The notes: generated by a model not told the origin, from the sequence alone. A stretch of DNA of 33,041 nt from Thermoguttaceae bacterium (GCA_017550965.1 JAFZNK010000269.1:1-33041); one strand, 5' to 3'; counted from the first letter of the stretch, positions 15,628 through 24,530 are shown. A program made the numbers and translations.

Positions 15628-17895
15628 ATGGCTTCGTTGGCCGACAGTCTGGTTTCAAGCGCGGAACGCGTGTTGTCCGTATACGCGCGCTCCGATTTGG
15701 AAGCCAAACGCGCGACCTATCTCGGTCGGTCCTTCTGGATCGTCAAAGATCCGATCGGGCTGAAATACTATCGTTTCCAGGACGAAGAGTATTTCATTCT
15801 TGAATCGCTCGACGGAACGAAGTCGCTCGAAACGATCAAAGAGGAATTTGAAGAGAAATTCCCTCCGCAAAAGATTACGCTCGAAGAGATTCAGAGTTTC
15901 GTCGGCCAGCTGCATCAGTGCAGTTTGATCGTCGTGGGCGTGCCGGATCAGGGCCACGAACTGCTCAAACGACGTAAGAAAAGGCGCCGACAAGAGATCC
16001 TCGCCGCGTGTTCGAATATTTTGGCGATTCGATTCAAGGGCGTCGATCCGAACAGGTTCTTCGACAAGTGCCTGCCGTACGTGCGCTGGTTCTTCCATCC
16101 GGTAACGCTGATTTGCTGCATGCTCCTCATGGCGTCGGCGCTTCTGCTTATCGGAATCAATTTCGACCATTTCCGTTCGAAACTCCCGGAATTCAGGCAG
16201 TTCTTCGGGCCGGGCAACTTGCTCCTGCTGAGCGTCGTGCTTGTCTTTACGAAGATTCTGCACGAGTTCGGGCACGGATTTTCGTGCAAAGTTCTAGGCG
16301 GAGAGTGTCATGAGCTGGGCGTGATGATCCTCGTCCTGACGCCCTGCCTGTACTGCAACGTGTCCGACTCGTGGATGTTGCCGAGCAAATGGAAGCGCGC
16401 GGGAATCGGGATCGCGGGCGTTTTTGTCGAATGCACGCTCGCGTCGATCGCGACGTTTATCTGGTGGTTCACCAAAGAGAACACGTTGCACTACCTGTGT
16501 TTGAACATTATGTTCATCTCGTCGGTCAGCACGATCGTGTTCAATATCAACCCGCTGTTGCGATACGACGGCTACTATATCCTCGCCGACCTGCTCGAAA
16601 TTCCGAACTTGCGTCAAAAAGCGACGAAGATCATGTCCAAAAAAGCGCAGGAATGGTTCCTCGGGATGGAGACGCAGGAAGACCCGTTCCTGCCCAAGCG
16701 CAATCAGTTCCTGTTCGCGCTTTATACGGTCGCGGCCGTTTGTTACCGCTGGGTCGTCATGGCGTCGATTTTGTTCTTCATCTGGCGGTTCTTCGACACG
16801 TACGGCCTGAAAATTATCGCGCAAATTATCGCGGCGATGTCCCTTTACGGACTCCTGGGCATGCCGCTTTGGAAAATAGGAAAATTCTTCTGGGTGCCGG
16901 GGCGAATTTACAAAGTGAAAAAATCTCATTTTTATCCGTCGTTAGCGGGCGTGTTGGCGATTATCGCCGCGTGCTGTTTCGTCAAGTTGCCCTATTCGAT
17001 TTACGCGCCCGCCGTGTTGGAACTGCGTTCGGAATCCGAATCGACGGCGAACGTGCTCGCGCCGAAGTCCGGGGGAATTCTCGACGAAATTCACGTTCGC
17101 GAAGGTCAGTACGTTCACGAAGGCGACTTGCTCGTCACGTTGAGGAACCCGCAACTTTACGCCGAACTCAACGACCTCAAAGGGCAGATCATCGAGACGC
17201 AGCGCGATATTGAGACGTGCGAACAACTTGGCGCGACTAAAGAAGCGGTCGCGAGACTTCAGGAGATGAAAGCGCGGCTCGTCGGCCTGATCAAAGCGCG
17301 CAACGCCGTGCAGACGGACGTCGACCGACTCAAGTTGGTCGCGCCGATCGACGGAATCGTCGTCTCGCCCTATTGGCGTATGGATCGCGACAATAAGTTC
17401 CACGACGCGTCGTCCGACCTCCTGCCGTGGGACGGCACGCCTTTGCTCGAACGCAACTTATACACGACCGTAGAGCCCGGCGTTCACGTTTGCAGCATCG
17501 GGGATCCGAAAAAACTCGAAGCGGTGATTGTCGTCGACCAGGCGAGAAAAGACGACGTCGCCAAAGGGCAGAAAGTCAAGATCAAGTTGACGGAACGTCC
17601 GGCGGAACTCTATTACGGCGAGATCAAAGACGACGTCGACATCGAGCGCCGCGCCATGTCGAGCGTCCCGTATCAGCTTTCCGTCAAAGGGGGCGGCCCG
17701 ATCGCCACGGAGACTGGAGAAGGGGGCGAAGAACGTCCGCAGATGGAGTCGATTCGCGTCCGCGTCGATCTTGACAACGACGACGAGCTCATGCGCGTCG
17801 GCATGACCGCCAAAGTCAAAATTAAAGCCGCGCCCAAAACGCTCCTGCAACGACTCGTCAGACTCATCGGCGAAGTCTTTAACTTCAAGCTGTAG
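15628..17895 (+). CDS. PqqD-like / M50 (site-2 protease type) / HlyD fusion membrane protein
   Basis: A 755-residue multi-pass membrane protein. Residues about 25-110 resemble PqqD, a peptide-binding winged-helix fold (DEEYFILESLDG, then SLETIKEEFEEKF). The protease part has HEFGH at 212-216 and NPLLRYDG (N308, D314), the zinc ligands of M50 intramembrane proteases, with several hydrophobic helices about 150-450 and the signature PCLYCNVSDSW after the HExxH. The C-terminal part after about 470 is HlyD-like: ILDEIHVREGQYVHEGDLL near 483 and LKLVAPIDGIVV near 567. AAGAGG stands just before the ATG. It is last of the three-gene operon. A role in cleaving or exporting a peptide or lipoprotein across the inner membrane is inferred; the substrate is unknown. 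Confidence 0.9.
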   Translation: MASLADSLVSSAERVLSVYARSDLEAKRATYLGRSFWIVKDPIGLKYYRFQDEEYFILESLDGTKSLETIKEEFEEKFPPQKITLEEIQSFVGQLHQCSLIVVGVPDQGHELLKRRKKRRRQEILAACSNILAIRFKGVDPNRFFDKCLPYVRWFFHPVTLICCMLLMASALLLIGINFDHFRSKLPEFRQFFGPGNLLLLSVVLVFTKILHEFGHGFSCKVLGGECHELGVMILVLTPCLYCNVSDSWMLPSKWKRAGIGIAGVFVECTLASIATFIWWFTKENTLHYLCLNIMFISSVSTIVFNINPLLRYDGYYILADLLEIPNLRQKATKIMSKKAQEWFLGMETQEDPFLPKRNQFLFALYTVAAVCYRWVVMASILFFIWRFFDTYGLKIIAQIIAAMSLYGLLGMPLWKIGKFFWVPGRIYKVKKSHFYPSLAGVLAIIAACCFVKLPYSIYAPAVLELRSESESTANVLAPKSGGILDEIHVREGQYVHEGDLLVTLRNPQLYAELNDLKGQIIETQRDIETCEQLGATKEAVARLQEMKARLVGLIKARNAVQTDVDRLKLVAPIDGIVVSPYWRMDRDNKFHDASSDLLPWDGTPLLERNLYTTVEPGVHVCSIGDPKKLEAVIVVDQARKDDVAKGQKVKIKLTERPAELYYGEIKDDVDIERRAMSSVPYQLSVKGGGPIATETGEGGEERPQMESIRVRVDLDNDDELMRVGMTAKVKIKAAPKTLLQRLVRLIGEVFNFKL

Positions 17896-17964
17896 TTCGA
17901 CTTCGGACGGGCGGTTTGCGCCGCCGCGCGGCGAGCCGTCGACCGGCGCGACGCTTAAATTCCG

Positions 17965-18080
17965 CAACAACTCTCAAACAATCGCAACGCGTCCCGCGCG
18001 AAGCGCGTAAAGCCGCCAATACGAATTGGCGGCCAAATCGGCTCGTAAGAGCCGATAAAACCGTTGATTAAAGTCAACGC
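17965..18080 (+). repeat. 116-base direct repeat, first copy
   Basis: Matches 18254-18369 at all but one base (T at 17982 against C at 18271). It includes three palindromes and ends in AAGTCAACGC. Confidence 0.9.
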
Positions 18081-18253
18081 GTCGATCTGTTTGCCTGCAG
18101 CGTCCGCGCGACTTCGCGCGCTACCGCTTGCGGCTCTTATAACTGCAATGCGTCGCTAACCAAAACGCGTCCCGCGCGAAGCGCGGATAGTCGGCGACTG
18201 GAGTCGCCGCTCGGCTCGAAAGAGCCGAGGTCGACCAACGCGCCGCTATAATT

Positions 18254-18369
18254 CAACAACTCTCAAACAACCGCAACGCGTCCCGCGCGAAGCGCGTAAA
18301 GCCGCCAATACGAATTGGCGGCCAAATCGGCTCGTAAGAGCCGATAAAACCGTTGATTAAAGTCAACGC
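18254..18369 (+). repeat. 116-base direct repeat, second copy
   Basis: The second copy of the unit at 17965-18080, starting 289 bases further on. Near-identity suggests recent duplication or conversion. Confidence 0.9.
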
Positions 18370-18597
18370 AATGCCAACGGCGACGCATAAGAGCTGTAAG
18401 CGGTAGGAGACTTCTTGGACCCGCCTCCCGTTGGTCGGCTCTGTCGCCCGGACGCTTCCGGCAGACAAAACGGCGCCAAAACGACACGACTCTCAAATTA
18501 ATGCGACGCCATAACGCAGTGCCATCCGGTGATTTACATCACCGGCTTGTTGCGACGCAAAATCATGCGATTCTCAAATCGAGGCGACTCCAAAAAA

Positions 18598-18634
18598 TAA
18601 AAAAACGTTCCGTCAGAGACGGAACGTTTTTGAT
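18598..18634. terminator. Intrinsic terminator of the DUF1559 gene
   Basis: A perfect 14-bp stem (18601-18614 with 18618-18631) with loop AGA, containing ACGTTCCGTC and GACGGAACGT. It has a long A-run on its left, giving a T-run on the minus strand where the DUF1559 gene ends at 18707; a T5 run on the plus strand may make it work both ways. Confidence 0.88.
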
Positions 18635-18706
18635 ACGGCTCGCCGATTTCTGACTTTCGCGAGCCGAAAAATCACGTGTTCTGAGCGAACGCTAACGCCG
18701 TTAGAA

Positions 18707-19813
18707 TTAGTTGGACGTCGATTCGCCGCCGTTGATGGAACCCAAAGCTCCCCAGACGCCAAACGGACTCTTACCGTTCGGGTCGGCGTAGAGCCAGTCC
18801 GTCTTGCCAAGATTCGTACCGCAATCAATCGTGTCGGAAATGAAGTGAACGGAACCGTCCGCATAAACTCCGTTAACGCCTCCCGCATGATAACTTGACG
18901 CGCTCAGGTAGCCGTATTGACTGTAGCCGGGGTTGCTCAAACCGTCTGAAGTAATACACGACGCGGAGTTTGGAGGCAGAACCGTGCTGAAAACCAGAAC
19001 GCCCGGTCGACCGTCGGTATGCAACGAGCCGCGTCCGTTATAGTTCGACTGATTTCCGGTATAGACGGTGCGGTCGCTTGCGTCGATCATGGCCAGACAA
19101 GAGTTCGGCGAACCGGCGGAGTAGATGACTGTTCCGCCTTTAACGCGCATCGAGTTGCTCTTGTCGGAAACGCAAACTTCGGCGACGGCGATCGTGTTGG
19201 AGGTTCCGTCGGTAATTGCGGAGAACGGACGGCATTGAACGCCGCGTCCCCAGCCCCACGCGCCGGGATCCGCGCCGAGACCGCCTTTGAAGAACCCGCG
19301 ATTGTTGACGGCGTTTTCCTGAAGGTTGGCGGAAGTGTCGCCGCGCGAACCGCAGTAGCTGCCGGGTTGGCCCTGATTGAGCCAGCTTTTTTGTTGCGCG
19401 TTGGCGTCGGACGGACAACCCATCATTGGAATCTTTGTCTGGAATTCGCTCCAGCTACATTGCCAAACTGCCGCCCAGCCGTCGAGTCCTCTGGAAACAA
19501 CGCTGTTATACAGCGCCGATTGTTCCATAAAGGGATACAACGCGACGTGGAACGAGACGCAACCCCAAGGCGACGGGTGATTCTCGTTGGCGCCGCCCGT
19601 GCAACCCGGAGGGAACACCCCGTTCGTGTCGTGATAGTTGTGCAACGCCAATCCGATTTGTTTGAGGTTGTTGGTGCATTGCATACGTCGAGCCGCTTCG
19701 CGCGCCGCCTGAACGGCCGGAAGGAGGAGCCCGATCAAAATTCCGATGATCGCGATAACGACCAGCAATTCAACCAGGGTAAAACCATGGCGAGCGCTCG
19801 TTGATTTGCGCAT
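18707..19813 (-). CDS. DUF1559 prepilin-like protein (SBP_bac_10 type)
   Basis: A 368-residue protein with a type IV pilin/pseudopilin N-terminus: prepilin peptidase site G10-F11-TLVE15 followed by a hydrophobic helix to about residue 35, then [31 protein letters not shown], the hallmark opening of DUF1559. The C-terminus has [17 protein letters not shown], the H-x-DG motif of this family. Such proteins are strongly expanded in Planctomycetota and their role is unclear (surface or pseudopilus structures are suggested). The ATG at 19813 has GGAGG upstream; a longer frame from 19867 has no such site. It follows a small lipoprotein gene on the same strand, an arrangement common in the phylum, and ends in a strong terminator. 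Confidence 0.95.
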   Translation of the reverse strand: MRKSTSARHGFTLVELLVVIAIIGILIGLLLPAVQAAREAARRMQCTNNLKQIGLALHNYHDTNGVFPPGCTGGANENHPSPWGCVSFHVALYPFMEQSALYNSVVSRGLDGWAAVWQCSWSEFQTKIPMMGCPSDANAQQKSWLNQGQPGSYCGSRGDTSANLQENAVNNRGFFKGGLGADPGAWGWGRGVQCRPFSAITDGTSNTIAVAEVCVSDKSNSMRVKGGTVIYSAGSPNSCLAMIDASDRTVYTGNQSNYNGRGSLHTDGRPGVLVFSTVLPPNSASCITSDGLSNPGYSQYGYLSASSYHAGGVNGVYADGSVHFISDTIDCGTNLGKTDWLYADPNGKSPFGVWGALGSINGGESTSN

Positions 19814-19894
19814 GATAAAACCTCCGCTATAATTGAGAAAGTAACGAGTGATAACGTTTGAAATCAAAACGACGCGACGACGGCGTTTTGACGT

Positions 19895-20407
19895 TTATTT
19901 GTCCGAGTATTGCGAGACGTCGACGACAAATTCGCCTTCGCTGGAAACGGTCGTGGAAATAGGGCTTTTGTCGAAATTTTCCAGAATTTTCGGGACTTCG
20001 CGCGGAAGTTCGTCGTTTTTCTTCGACCATTCGTCGAAGTAAGCCTGCCGTTCTCCCATGTCCATTTGGTTGAGTTCCTCTTCGGTCTTCCAGTGGTCGA
20101 CAGTCGGATTCTTAATACAACGAACTTTGTAGTCGCCGGTCGGAACTCCTTTTGCCGTATAGTTTTTGTAGGTAGTCTTCATGACGGCGACCCCGGACGA
20201 ATCGGTCGTTCCGGCAACCGCTCCAGTTCCGGATTCGGAGTCCATAACGACTTGAACGTCGGCGATTCCTTTGGAACCGTCGACTACCTTGACGGTAAAC
20301 GGCACAGTTTCCGGCATTCCTTCCGGGGCTGATTTTCCGCATCCAACGATTGTTAAACATACGGTTGCCGCTAGAAGCGCGTAACGTAAAGAAAAAGCTC
20401 TGCTCAT
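19895..20407 (-). CDS. Small lipoprotein, DUF1559-associated
   Basis: A 170-residue lipoprotein. The signal ends in the lipobox IVGC with the lipid-modified cysteine at residue 23, followed by GKSAPEG. The body (about 36-100) looks like one beta-sandwich of the transthyretin/carboxypeptidase-regulatory kind (FTVKVVDGSKGIADVQVVM, DSSGVAVMKTTY). Two ATGs stand side by side at 20410 and 20407; the second is chosen because AGGAG is 7 bases upstream of it rather than 4. It lies 81 bases upstream of the DUF1559 gene on the same strand and is probably cotranscribed. Its function is unknown; a partner of the DUF1559 protein is inferred from position. Confidence 0.85.
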   Translation of the reverse strand: MSRAFSLRYALLAATVCLTIVGCGKSAPEGMPETVPFTVKVVDGSKGIADVQVVMDSESGTGAVAGTTDSSGVAVMKTTYKNYTAKGVPTGDYKVRCIKNPTVDHWKTEEELNQMDMGERQAYFDEWSKKNDELPREVPKILENFDKSPISTTVSSEGEFVVDVSQYSDK

Positions 20408-20639
20408 CATTTGTCTCCTATGAAGTCAAATCAACGCCCAGTGCGTGTCGTAAAACTATGCTTAATAATACCCAATGAGCAAATGCGAGTCTCGATAAAA
20501 ACAACGAAGCGCTGAGAAATTGTAAATTTATTATCGGTATTATTGTTATCATTGTAAAAGTTTTTGTGTTTTAACCAAATTAACGTGCGTTCAAGAGACG
20601 TCGTAATCAGCAGATTGTTAAAGCTTTAGCGTCGCGTTG

Positions 20640-20850
20640 TTCCGAGAACCGCTCGCTACGGCGAGCGGTTCGGATATGCGTTTTGGCTCCGCCCTGTTTG
20701 CCTGCAGCGTCTGGGCGACGGAGCTGACCAACGGGAGGCGGTTCGCAAGAAGCGCCCTACCGCTTGCGGCTCTCATACGACGGCGACCAACGGGAGCGGT
20801 TATTCTATATCCGCGCGGTAGCGCGAACCGCCGGTCCGGCTCGGACTCGG
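20640..20850 (+). repeat. Modular palindromic repeat, copy C
   Basis: Begins with a perfect hairpin AACCGCTCGC-TACG-GCGAGCGGTT. It then carries GTTTGCCTGCAGCGTC, CTGACCAACGGGAGGCGG, CTACCGCTTGCGGCTCT, GCGACCAACGGGAGCGG and CCGCGCGGTAGCGCGAACCG. The last two blocks match the right end of copy A in the same orientation; the first ones match the right end of copy B in reverse. It ends directly before the lspA promoter. Confidence 0.8.
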
Positions 20851-20853
20851 ACC

Positions 20854-20882
20854 TTGACGCCTTTGGGGAAATTAGATAGTAT
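20854..20882 (+). promoter_or_regulatory. Promoter of lspA
   Basis: TTGACG (20854-20859), a 17-base spacer and TAGTAT (20877-20882) form a good sigma-70 site. Transcription would start near 20889. Confidence 0.65.
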
Positions 20883-20953
20883 GACACGGGCGCGGCGGTT
20901 TAGCGTCGCGCTTGCACTCGACCCGATTGAAACGCTTTGCAGATATCGTCCCC

Positions 20954-21559
20954 ATGAAAGATTACCGCGCTCGAACGTTCCGAATGTTCCTTTTTATCGC
21001 AATCGCCTTAGTCGGCTTTGCCGCCGACCTGGGCTCTAAACATTGGATTTTCGAGAAGCTCGGGAGACCGGGCGAGCAACCGGTCTGGTGGATGATCGAC
21101 GGCGTGTTCGGGTTCCAGACGTCGCTCAATCAAGGCGCGCTTTTCGGGCTGGGGCAGGGCCAAATCACCCTTTTTGTAACGCTTTCGATTATCGCGCTTT
21201 TAGGCGTCGCGTTGTGGGTCTGGACCGACCCCGGCAAGAACCTCGCTCTGGCCTCGACGCTCGGACTGATTACGGCGGGGATTCTCGGCAACCTCTGGGA
21301 TCGCGTCGGGCTGCACCATATGACCTGGACGCAATTTGACGTCGACGTCTGGAGTTGCTCGCAAGACATGGTCGGCAAGCCGGTCTACGCCGTGCGCGAC
21401 TGGATTCTCGTCATGCTTGGCGACTATCCGTGGCCGAATTTCAATATCGCCGACTCGTGTCTCGTCGTCGGCGCGATCCTTATTGGGGTTTTCGCGCTCT
21501 TTACGCCCGCGCCAAAGACGATCCAGGTCGCCGAAGAGCCGAAGCAATCGAACGACTGA
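20954..21559 (+). CDS. lspA: Lipoprotein signal peptidase (signal peptidase II)
   Basis: An inner-membrane aspartic protease that removes the signal peptide from prolipoproteins such as the neighbouring lipoprotein. 201 residues with four hydrophobic segments. Conserved blocks are AADLGSKHWIF (23-33), NQGALFGLGQG (59-69), GNLWDR with catalytic D116 and NFNIADS with catalytic D167. The two catalytic aspartates are 51 residues apart, whereas well-studied LspA proteins have about 20, so there is an insertion of about 30 residues (roughly 120-155). The start is uncertain: ATG 20954 is used, but there is no clear ribosome site, and a TTG at 20912 would add 14 residues. Confidence 0.93.
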   Translation: MKDYRARTFRMFLFIAIALVGFAADLGSKHWIFEKLGRPGEQPVWWMIDGVFGFQTSLNQGALFGLGQGQITLFVTLSIIALLGVALWVWTDPGKNLALASTLGLITAGILGNLWDRVGLHHMTWTQFDVDVWSCSQDMVGKPVYAVRDWILVMLGDYPWPNFNIADSCLVVGAILIGVFALFTPAPKTIQVAEEPKQSND

Positions 21560-21603
21560 CGCGGCCGCGCGTTCCCTGCGAGCGCGGCGGGCGCAAAAAA
21601 AAA

Positions 21604-21649
21604 CGACGCCGAACAGAACCCGCCGCGCGGGCGATTCTATTCGGCGTCG
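21604..21649 (-). terminator. Intrinsic terminator of the first coupling-ATPase gene
   Basis: The arms CGACGCCGAACAGAA (21604-21618) and TTCTATTCGGCGTCG (21635-21649) pair with one mismatch around a GC-rich inner loop. On the minus strand the stem is followed by nine T's. It lies between the convergent lspA and ATPase genes and could also end lspA transcripts, although the plus-strand T-run is absent. Confidence 0.88.
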
Positions 21650-21723
21650 CCAGATTCGATATCGTCGATTGAACAAAGGCCTCCGTCCGGAGTCGGCGGA
21701 AGCGAGGCGTTTCGCGCGAACCG

Positions 21724-23892
21724 TCAGAACTTGACGAAGTCGTCGTCGTCGCGTTCGAAGTCGTCGTCATCGCGTTCGCATTCGTCGCGTTCGAAGTTTT
21801 CGTCGCGCTCGTCTTCTTCGTCTTCGTCGAGGTCCTCGTCGTCGTCGCAGGCGCAAGTCGACTCTTCGTTTTTTTTCTGATCCTCCTTCCTCTCCTCTTC
21901 CTTCTTGATCCGACTGTAATCCAGGTAGTAAAGATTCGCTTGGATGTTGTCGGTGTTCGAATAGATATAGGTCAGGAAGAATTCGGTGATCGTCGACTTG
22001 CGCATGACAAGTTCGGCGCTCAACTGCCATACGAGGGAAAGACGCTCCTCGTTCTCGTTCTCAAACGCGTCCCACCACTTCTTAGCGGATCCCGACGTTT
22101 CGTCGTATGCGAGGAGACGCTTGTTCGCCTCAATATCCGCTCGAAGCTCCGCGTCCGTCTTCGGTCGGAGTTCGTTGAGAAGTCGGGCTCGATACGCGTC
22201 CGACTTTGCGCGAGCAGCCTCAAGCGACTCCGCTCTGGCGTCAGGAACTCCGGTTGAGTCGCGCCACGGCGCGAGGTAGTCGAAGGGCTTTTCCGGCTCT
22301 TCGCCGTCGTCGGACTCCCGCGCTTCGACGCCCATGTAGTCCCTGAGCTCCTCCATTTGCCACGCGGACGGCGCCCACGCCTGGAACGGATATTGATCCG
22401 GCAAATAGACGGTCGCCGCGAATCCGTATTCCGGATGCTTGGGCGAATAGCGAATATCGGAATCGAGAAGGAGCGGACGCGCGTATTCGCTCGGATCGGG
22501 CTTGTCTTTGGCGTCGCGCGTCTCGGTCGGTCCGTCGTTTCGCGCGAAGCCGATCGAGCGCTTCTCTTCGCCCTCGGCGTCCGGAGCGACGCCGGCGGTC
22601 GTTCCGCCCGACTCCGCGGAAGCGTATCGCGAGTCGGAAACGCTCATTGGGGGAAGGAAGATCTTCGTGCCGCACGCGTTGATAATCGCCTGCGCTTCGC
22701 CCGGATTGTAGAACTGGTCGAGTTGAGCGAGGCTCTGCAACGCGACGACGATACGCGCGTCCATCGACCTTAACATATTCAGGCGTTGCGCGCATTCGGG
22801 GATATATCCGACGCTTGCGGCGAAGTCGTCGAGGAAGATCGACAGAGGACGCGGCAACTTGCGTCCGGCGCAGCGCTTGGCCTTGCGCGAAATCGAATCG
22901 AACAACTGCGCGAAGAACATGTTGACGAACGGGCGCGTCTTCATGACGTCGTCCTGGAACGTTTCCAAAACGACGACGGTCGGCTCGTCGAAGAGCATGT
23001 TGAATTGGAACTCGTTTTTGGACGTGACCAGCGCCATGTTGCGGTCGATCAGATGTTGACAATCCCCTTGCGTTTCGACGAGAATCGTTTGGAGATTCGT
23101 GTTGTTCGACGCGCTCATTTCAAGGAATTCGCCAAGGAACGGAACGCCTTGATCGCGAGCGTCTTTGAGGAACTTGTCGCGCACGGATTCGGGGGCTTCG
23201 AGAACCTGATACAGCCCCACGGGCGTGGCGACGCCGTACTTCTTTTCAAGTCCAAGAATGATTCCCGCCATCAGACGAGTCGCGTTTTGGCGCCAGAAGG
23301 GAGAGTCGTGCGTGCCGATCCCGTTGACTTCGCTGAGAATTTGGCCGTTTTGACGCGCTTCGCTTTCGCGATCCGGCTTGCCCTCGCAAGCGAACGGGTT
23401 CCAGCCCATGGTTGTGCGCTGCGCGTCCGAGAGGTTGATGCAGACGACGCGTCCGCCCGGACGAAGCTTCGCGCACATCTTCTTGACGACGTCAAACTCA
23501 TCGCCTTTCGAGCCTAAAATTACCAACGACTGGTCCTTGTTGGCGAGCGCCGAGGCGATCATGGGCCACATGATCTTTTGCGTTTTTCCCGACCCGATCT
23601 GGCCGACCGTCATGACGTTGCGGCAAAGATCCTTCGAAGAGAGCGTGAGCGATTGATCGACAAGCGCGTCGTACTCGTGTCTGCTCTCGTCTTCGAGAAG
23701 CAAGATCCAATGCCGGAAGGAGATAGACGCTTTGTCTTCGGACGACGGGGAGAGGTGTTTCTCGAGATCGTCCTTGCTCGGAAAACGAGCGTTTCCGAAT
23801 TTGTTGGAGGAGGAATGGAGCGGCATTTTCGGGAGTTTGAACCCGTCGTCGCCGTCTTTCCCATGACGATTGGAACGTGAAGAGTTTCGCAT
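21724..23892 (-). CDS. VirD4/TraG-like coupling ATPase, paralogue 1 (acidic tail)
   Basis: A 722-residue RecA/FtsK-fold ATPase of the type IV coupling protein group. Walker A is GQIGSGKT (97-104) and Walker B is LSIFLDDFA near 350. The stretch ARIVVALQSLAQLDQFY followed by an asparagine- and glycine-rich strand is the TraM-recognition-type motor region seen in TraG/TraD. No N-terminal transmembrane helices are present, unlike classical VirD4, so it should be soluble. Residues after about 670 are extremely acidic (runs of Asp/Glu with repeats such as FERDDDDF). It is closely related along its length to the next gene (24531-26645). No relaxase or type IV secretion gene is nearby. The ATG at 23892 follows AAGGGAAG. 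DNA or protein translocation is a family-based guess only. Confidence 0.85.
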   Translation of the reverse strand: MRNSSRSNRHGKDGDDGFKLPKMPLHSSSNKFGNARFPSKDDLEKHLSPSSEDKASISFRHWILLLEDESRHEYDALVDQSLTLSSKDLCRNVMTVGQIGSGKTQKIMWPMIASALANKDQSLVILGSKGDEFDVVKKMCAKLRPGGRVVCINLSDAQRTTMGWNPFACEGKPDRESEARQNGQILSEVNGIGTHDSPFWRQNATRLMAGIILGLEKKYGVATPVGLYQVLEAPESVRDKFLKDARDQGVPFLGEFLEMSASNNTNLQTILVETQGDCQHLIDRNMALVTSKNEFQFNMLFDEPTVVVLETFQDDVMKTRPFVNMFFAQLFDSISRKAKRCAGRKLPRPLSIFLDDFAASVGYIPECAQRLNMLRSMDARIVVALQSLAQLDQFYNPGEAQAIINACGTKIFLPPMSVSDSRYASAESGGTTAGVAPDAEGEEKRSIGFARNDGPTETRDAKDKPDPSEYARPLLLDSDIRYSPKHPEYGFAATVYLPDQYPFQAWAPSAWQMEELRDYMGVEARESDDGEEPEKPFDYLAPWRDSTGVPDARAESLEAARAKSDAYRARLLNELRPKTDAELRADIEANKRLLAYDETSGSAKKWWDAFENENEERLSLVWQLSAELVMRKSTITEFFLTYIYSNTDNIQANLYYLDYSRIKKEEERKEDQKKNEESTCACDDDEDLDEDEEDERDENFERDECERDDDDFERDDDDFVKF

Positions 23893-24079
23893 AACAGCTT
23901 CCCTTTCATAATGTTAAAGTTATTGACGGTTGTTGTTGTTTTGATTGTTGGAACGCTCGGCCCCCCTTGAGCGTCGCGATTCGGCGCTCGACGCCGACGT
24001 TCTCCGTTTCTATTGCGAATCGTTTATAAATCGATATCTCGGTCTTGGTTAACGTCTCTGTTTCCTTTGTTGAAAACCG

Positions 24080-24108
24080 TTTTCGCGTCGGCGAATTAGT
24101 CGCGAAAA
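24080..24108. repeat. Inverted repeat beside the conserved box, ATPase 1
   Basis: TTTTCGCG and CGCGAAAA, 13 bases apart, ending 20 bases before the conserved box. The equivalent repeat for ATPase 2 (26797-26828) has different arm sequence but the same layout. Confidence 0.75.
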
Positions 24109-24128
24109 CTAACGCGCCTTAGCGATAG

Positions 24129-24166
24129 GGTTTTTAAAACCGCCTGATTGTGAAATATCGCGACGC
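24129..24166. promoter_or_regulatory. Conserved upstream box, copy 1
   Basis: Starts GGTTTTTAAAACCGCCTG and continues ATTGTGAAATATCGCGACGC. It matches 26849-26888 except for two extra T's and two single-base changes, in otherwise diverged surroundings. Its function is unknown. Confidence 0.75.
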
Positions 24167-24473
24167 GTTGCGCCGTACGCTCCCAACGTCGATTTTGCGC
24201 CAAAGCGTAAAAGAACGTCGAAGCGTAAACAGGACTCGATACGTTGTTAGAAATTGTCTGTTGAAACCGTTTATCAGGGCCTGGACTTCTTCCGTTGAAA
24301 TCCGCCGCGAACGGCTTTAAAGATTCTGAAACCGTTCCCCCTTACGTCTGGGCGGATATCATAACAGGATAAATCAAAGCGCCAAGCCCCGTTTTAAAAA
24401 TTTTGCGAAAAAAGTTTCGTTTTCTTGAAAATCAAAACGCCGCCGTTTTTAAAGCGCGTTATTTCAAAGAGAT

Positions 24474-24520
24474 GCGACTATCGCGGAGATCCGCTTTTTA
24501 CGGATCCCCGACGAAGTCGC
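24474..24520 (-). terminator. Possible terminator of ATPase 2 gene
   Basis: Outer arms GCGACT/AGTCGC and inner arms GATCCG/CGGATC form a nested hairpin just after the stop at 24531 on the minus strand. The T-run after it is poor. Confidence 0.4.
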
Positions 24521-24530
24521 GACTCTTGTT

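Larger units (their letters stand above)
17965..18480 (-). repeat. Modular palindromic repeat, copy B (double unit)
   Basis: Fills most of the gap between the M50 gene and the DUF1559 gene. From left to right: CGCGCGAAGCGCG, GCCGCCAATACGAATTGGCGGC, ATCGGCTCGTAAGAGCCGAT, GTTTGCCTGCAGCGTCCGCG, CGACTTCGCGCG, CTACCGCTTGCGGCTCTTAT. This is the reverse-complement order of copy A. The right end (about 18370-18480: AAGCGGTAG, CGCCTCCCGTTGGTC, GCCAAAACG) is the reverse complement of copy C at 20670-20770. Short frames here are repeat artefacts. Confidence 0.85.
20408..20953. other. Divergent gap between lipoprotein gene and lspA
   Basis: The left half (20411-20635) is AT-rich and holds the unrecognised promoter of the lipoprotein/DUF1559 pair. 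The right half is repeat copy C and the lspA promoter. A frame crossing 20764-21039 is a repeat artefact. Confidence 0.55.
23893..24530. other. Long leader region of ATPase 1, homologous to that of ATPase 2
   Basis: 638 bases without a gene. From the gene outwards it holds a hairpin (ACGCTC 23953-23958 with GAGCGT 23969-23974), an inverted repeat (24080-24087 with 24101-24108), the conserved box (24129-24166), a GC hairpin near 24331-24355 and an AT-rich end. The same order is seen at 26646-27110. Confidence 0.65.

Noticed and set aside
18253..18496. Short minus-strand frames between the M50 and DUF1559 genes
   Set aside because: They run through the palindromic repeats; the same block gives similar peptides at the other copies.
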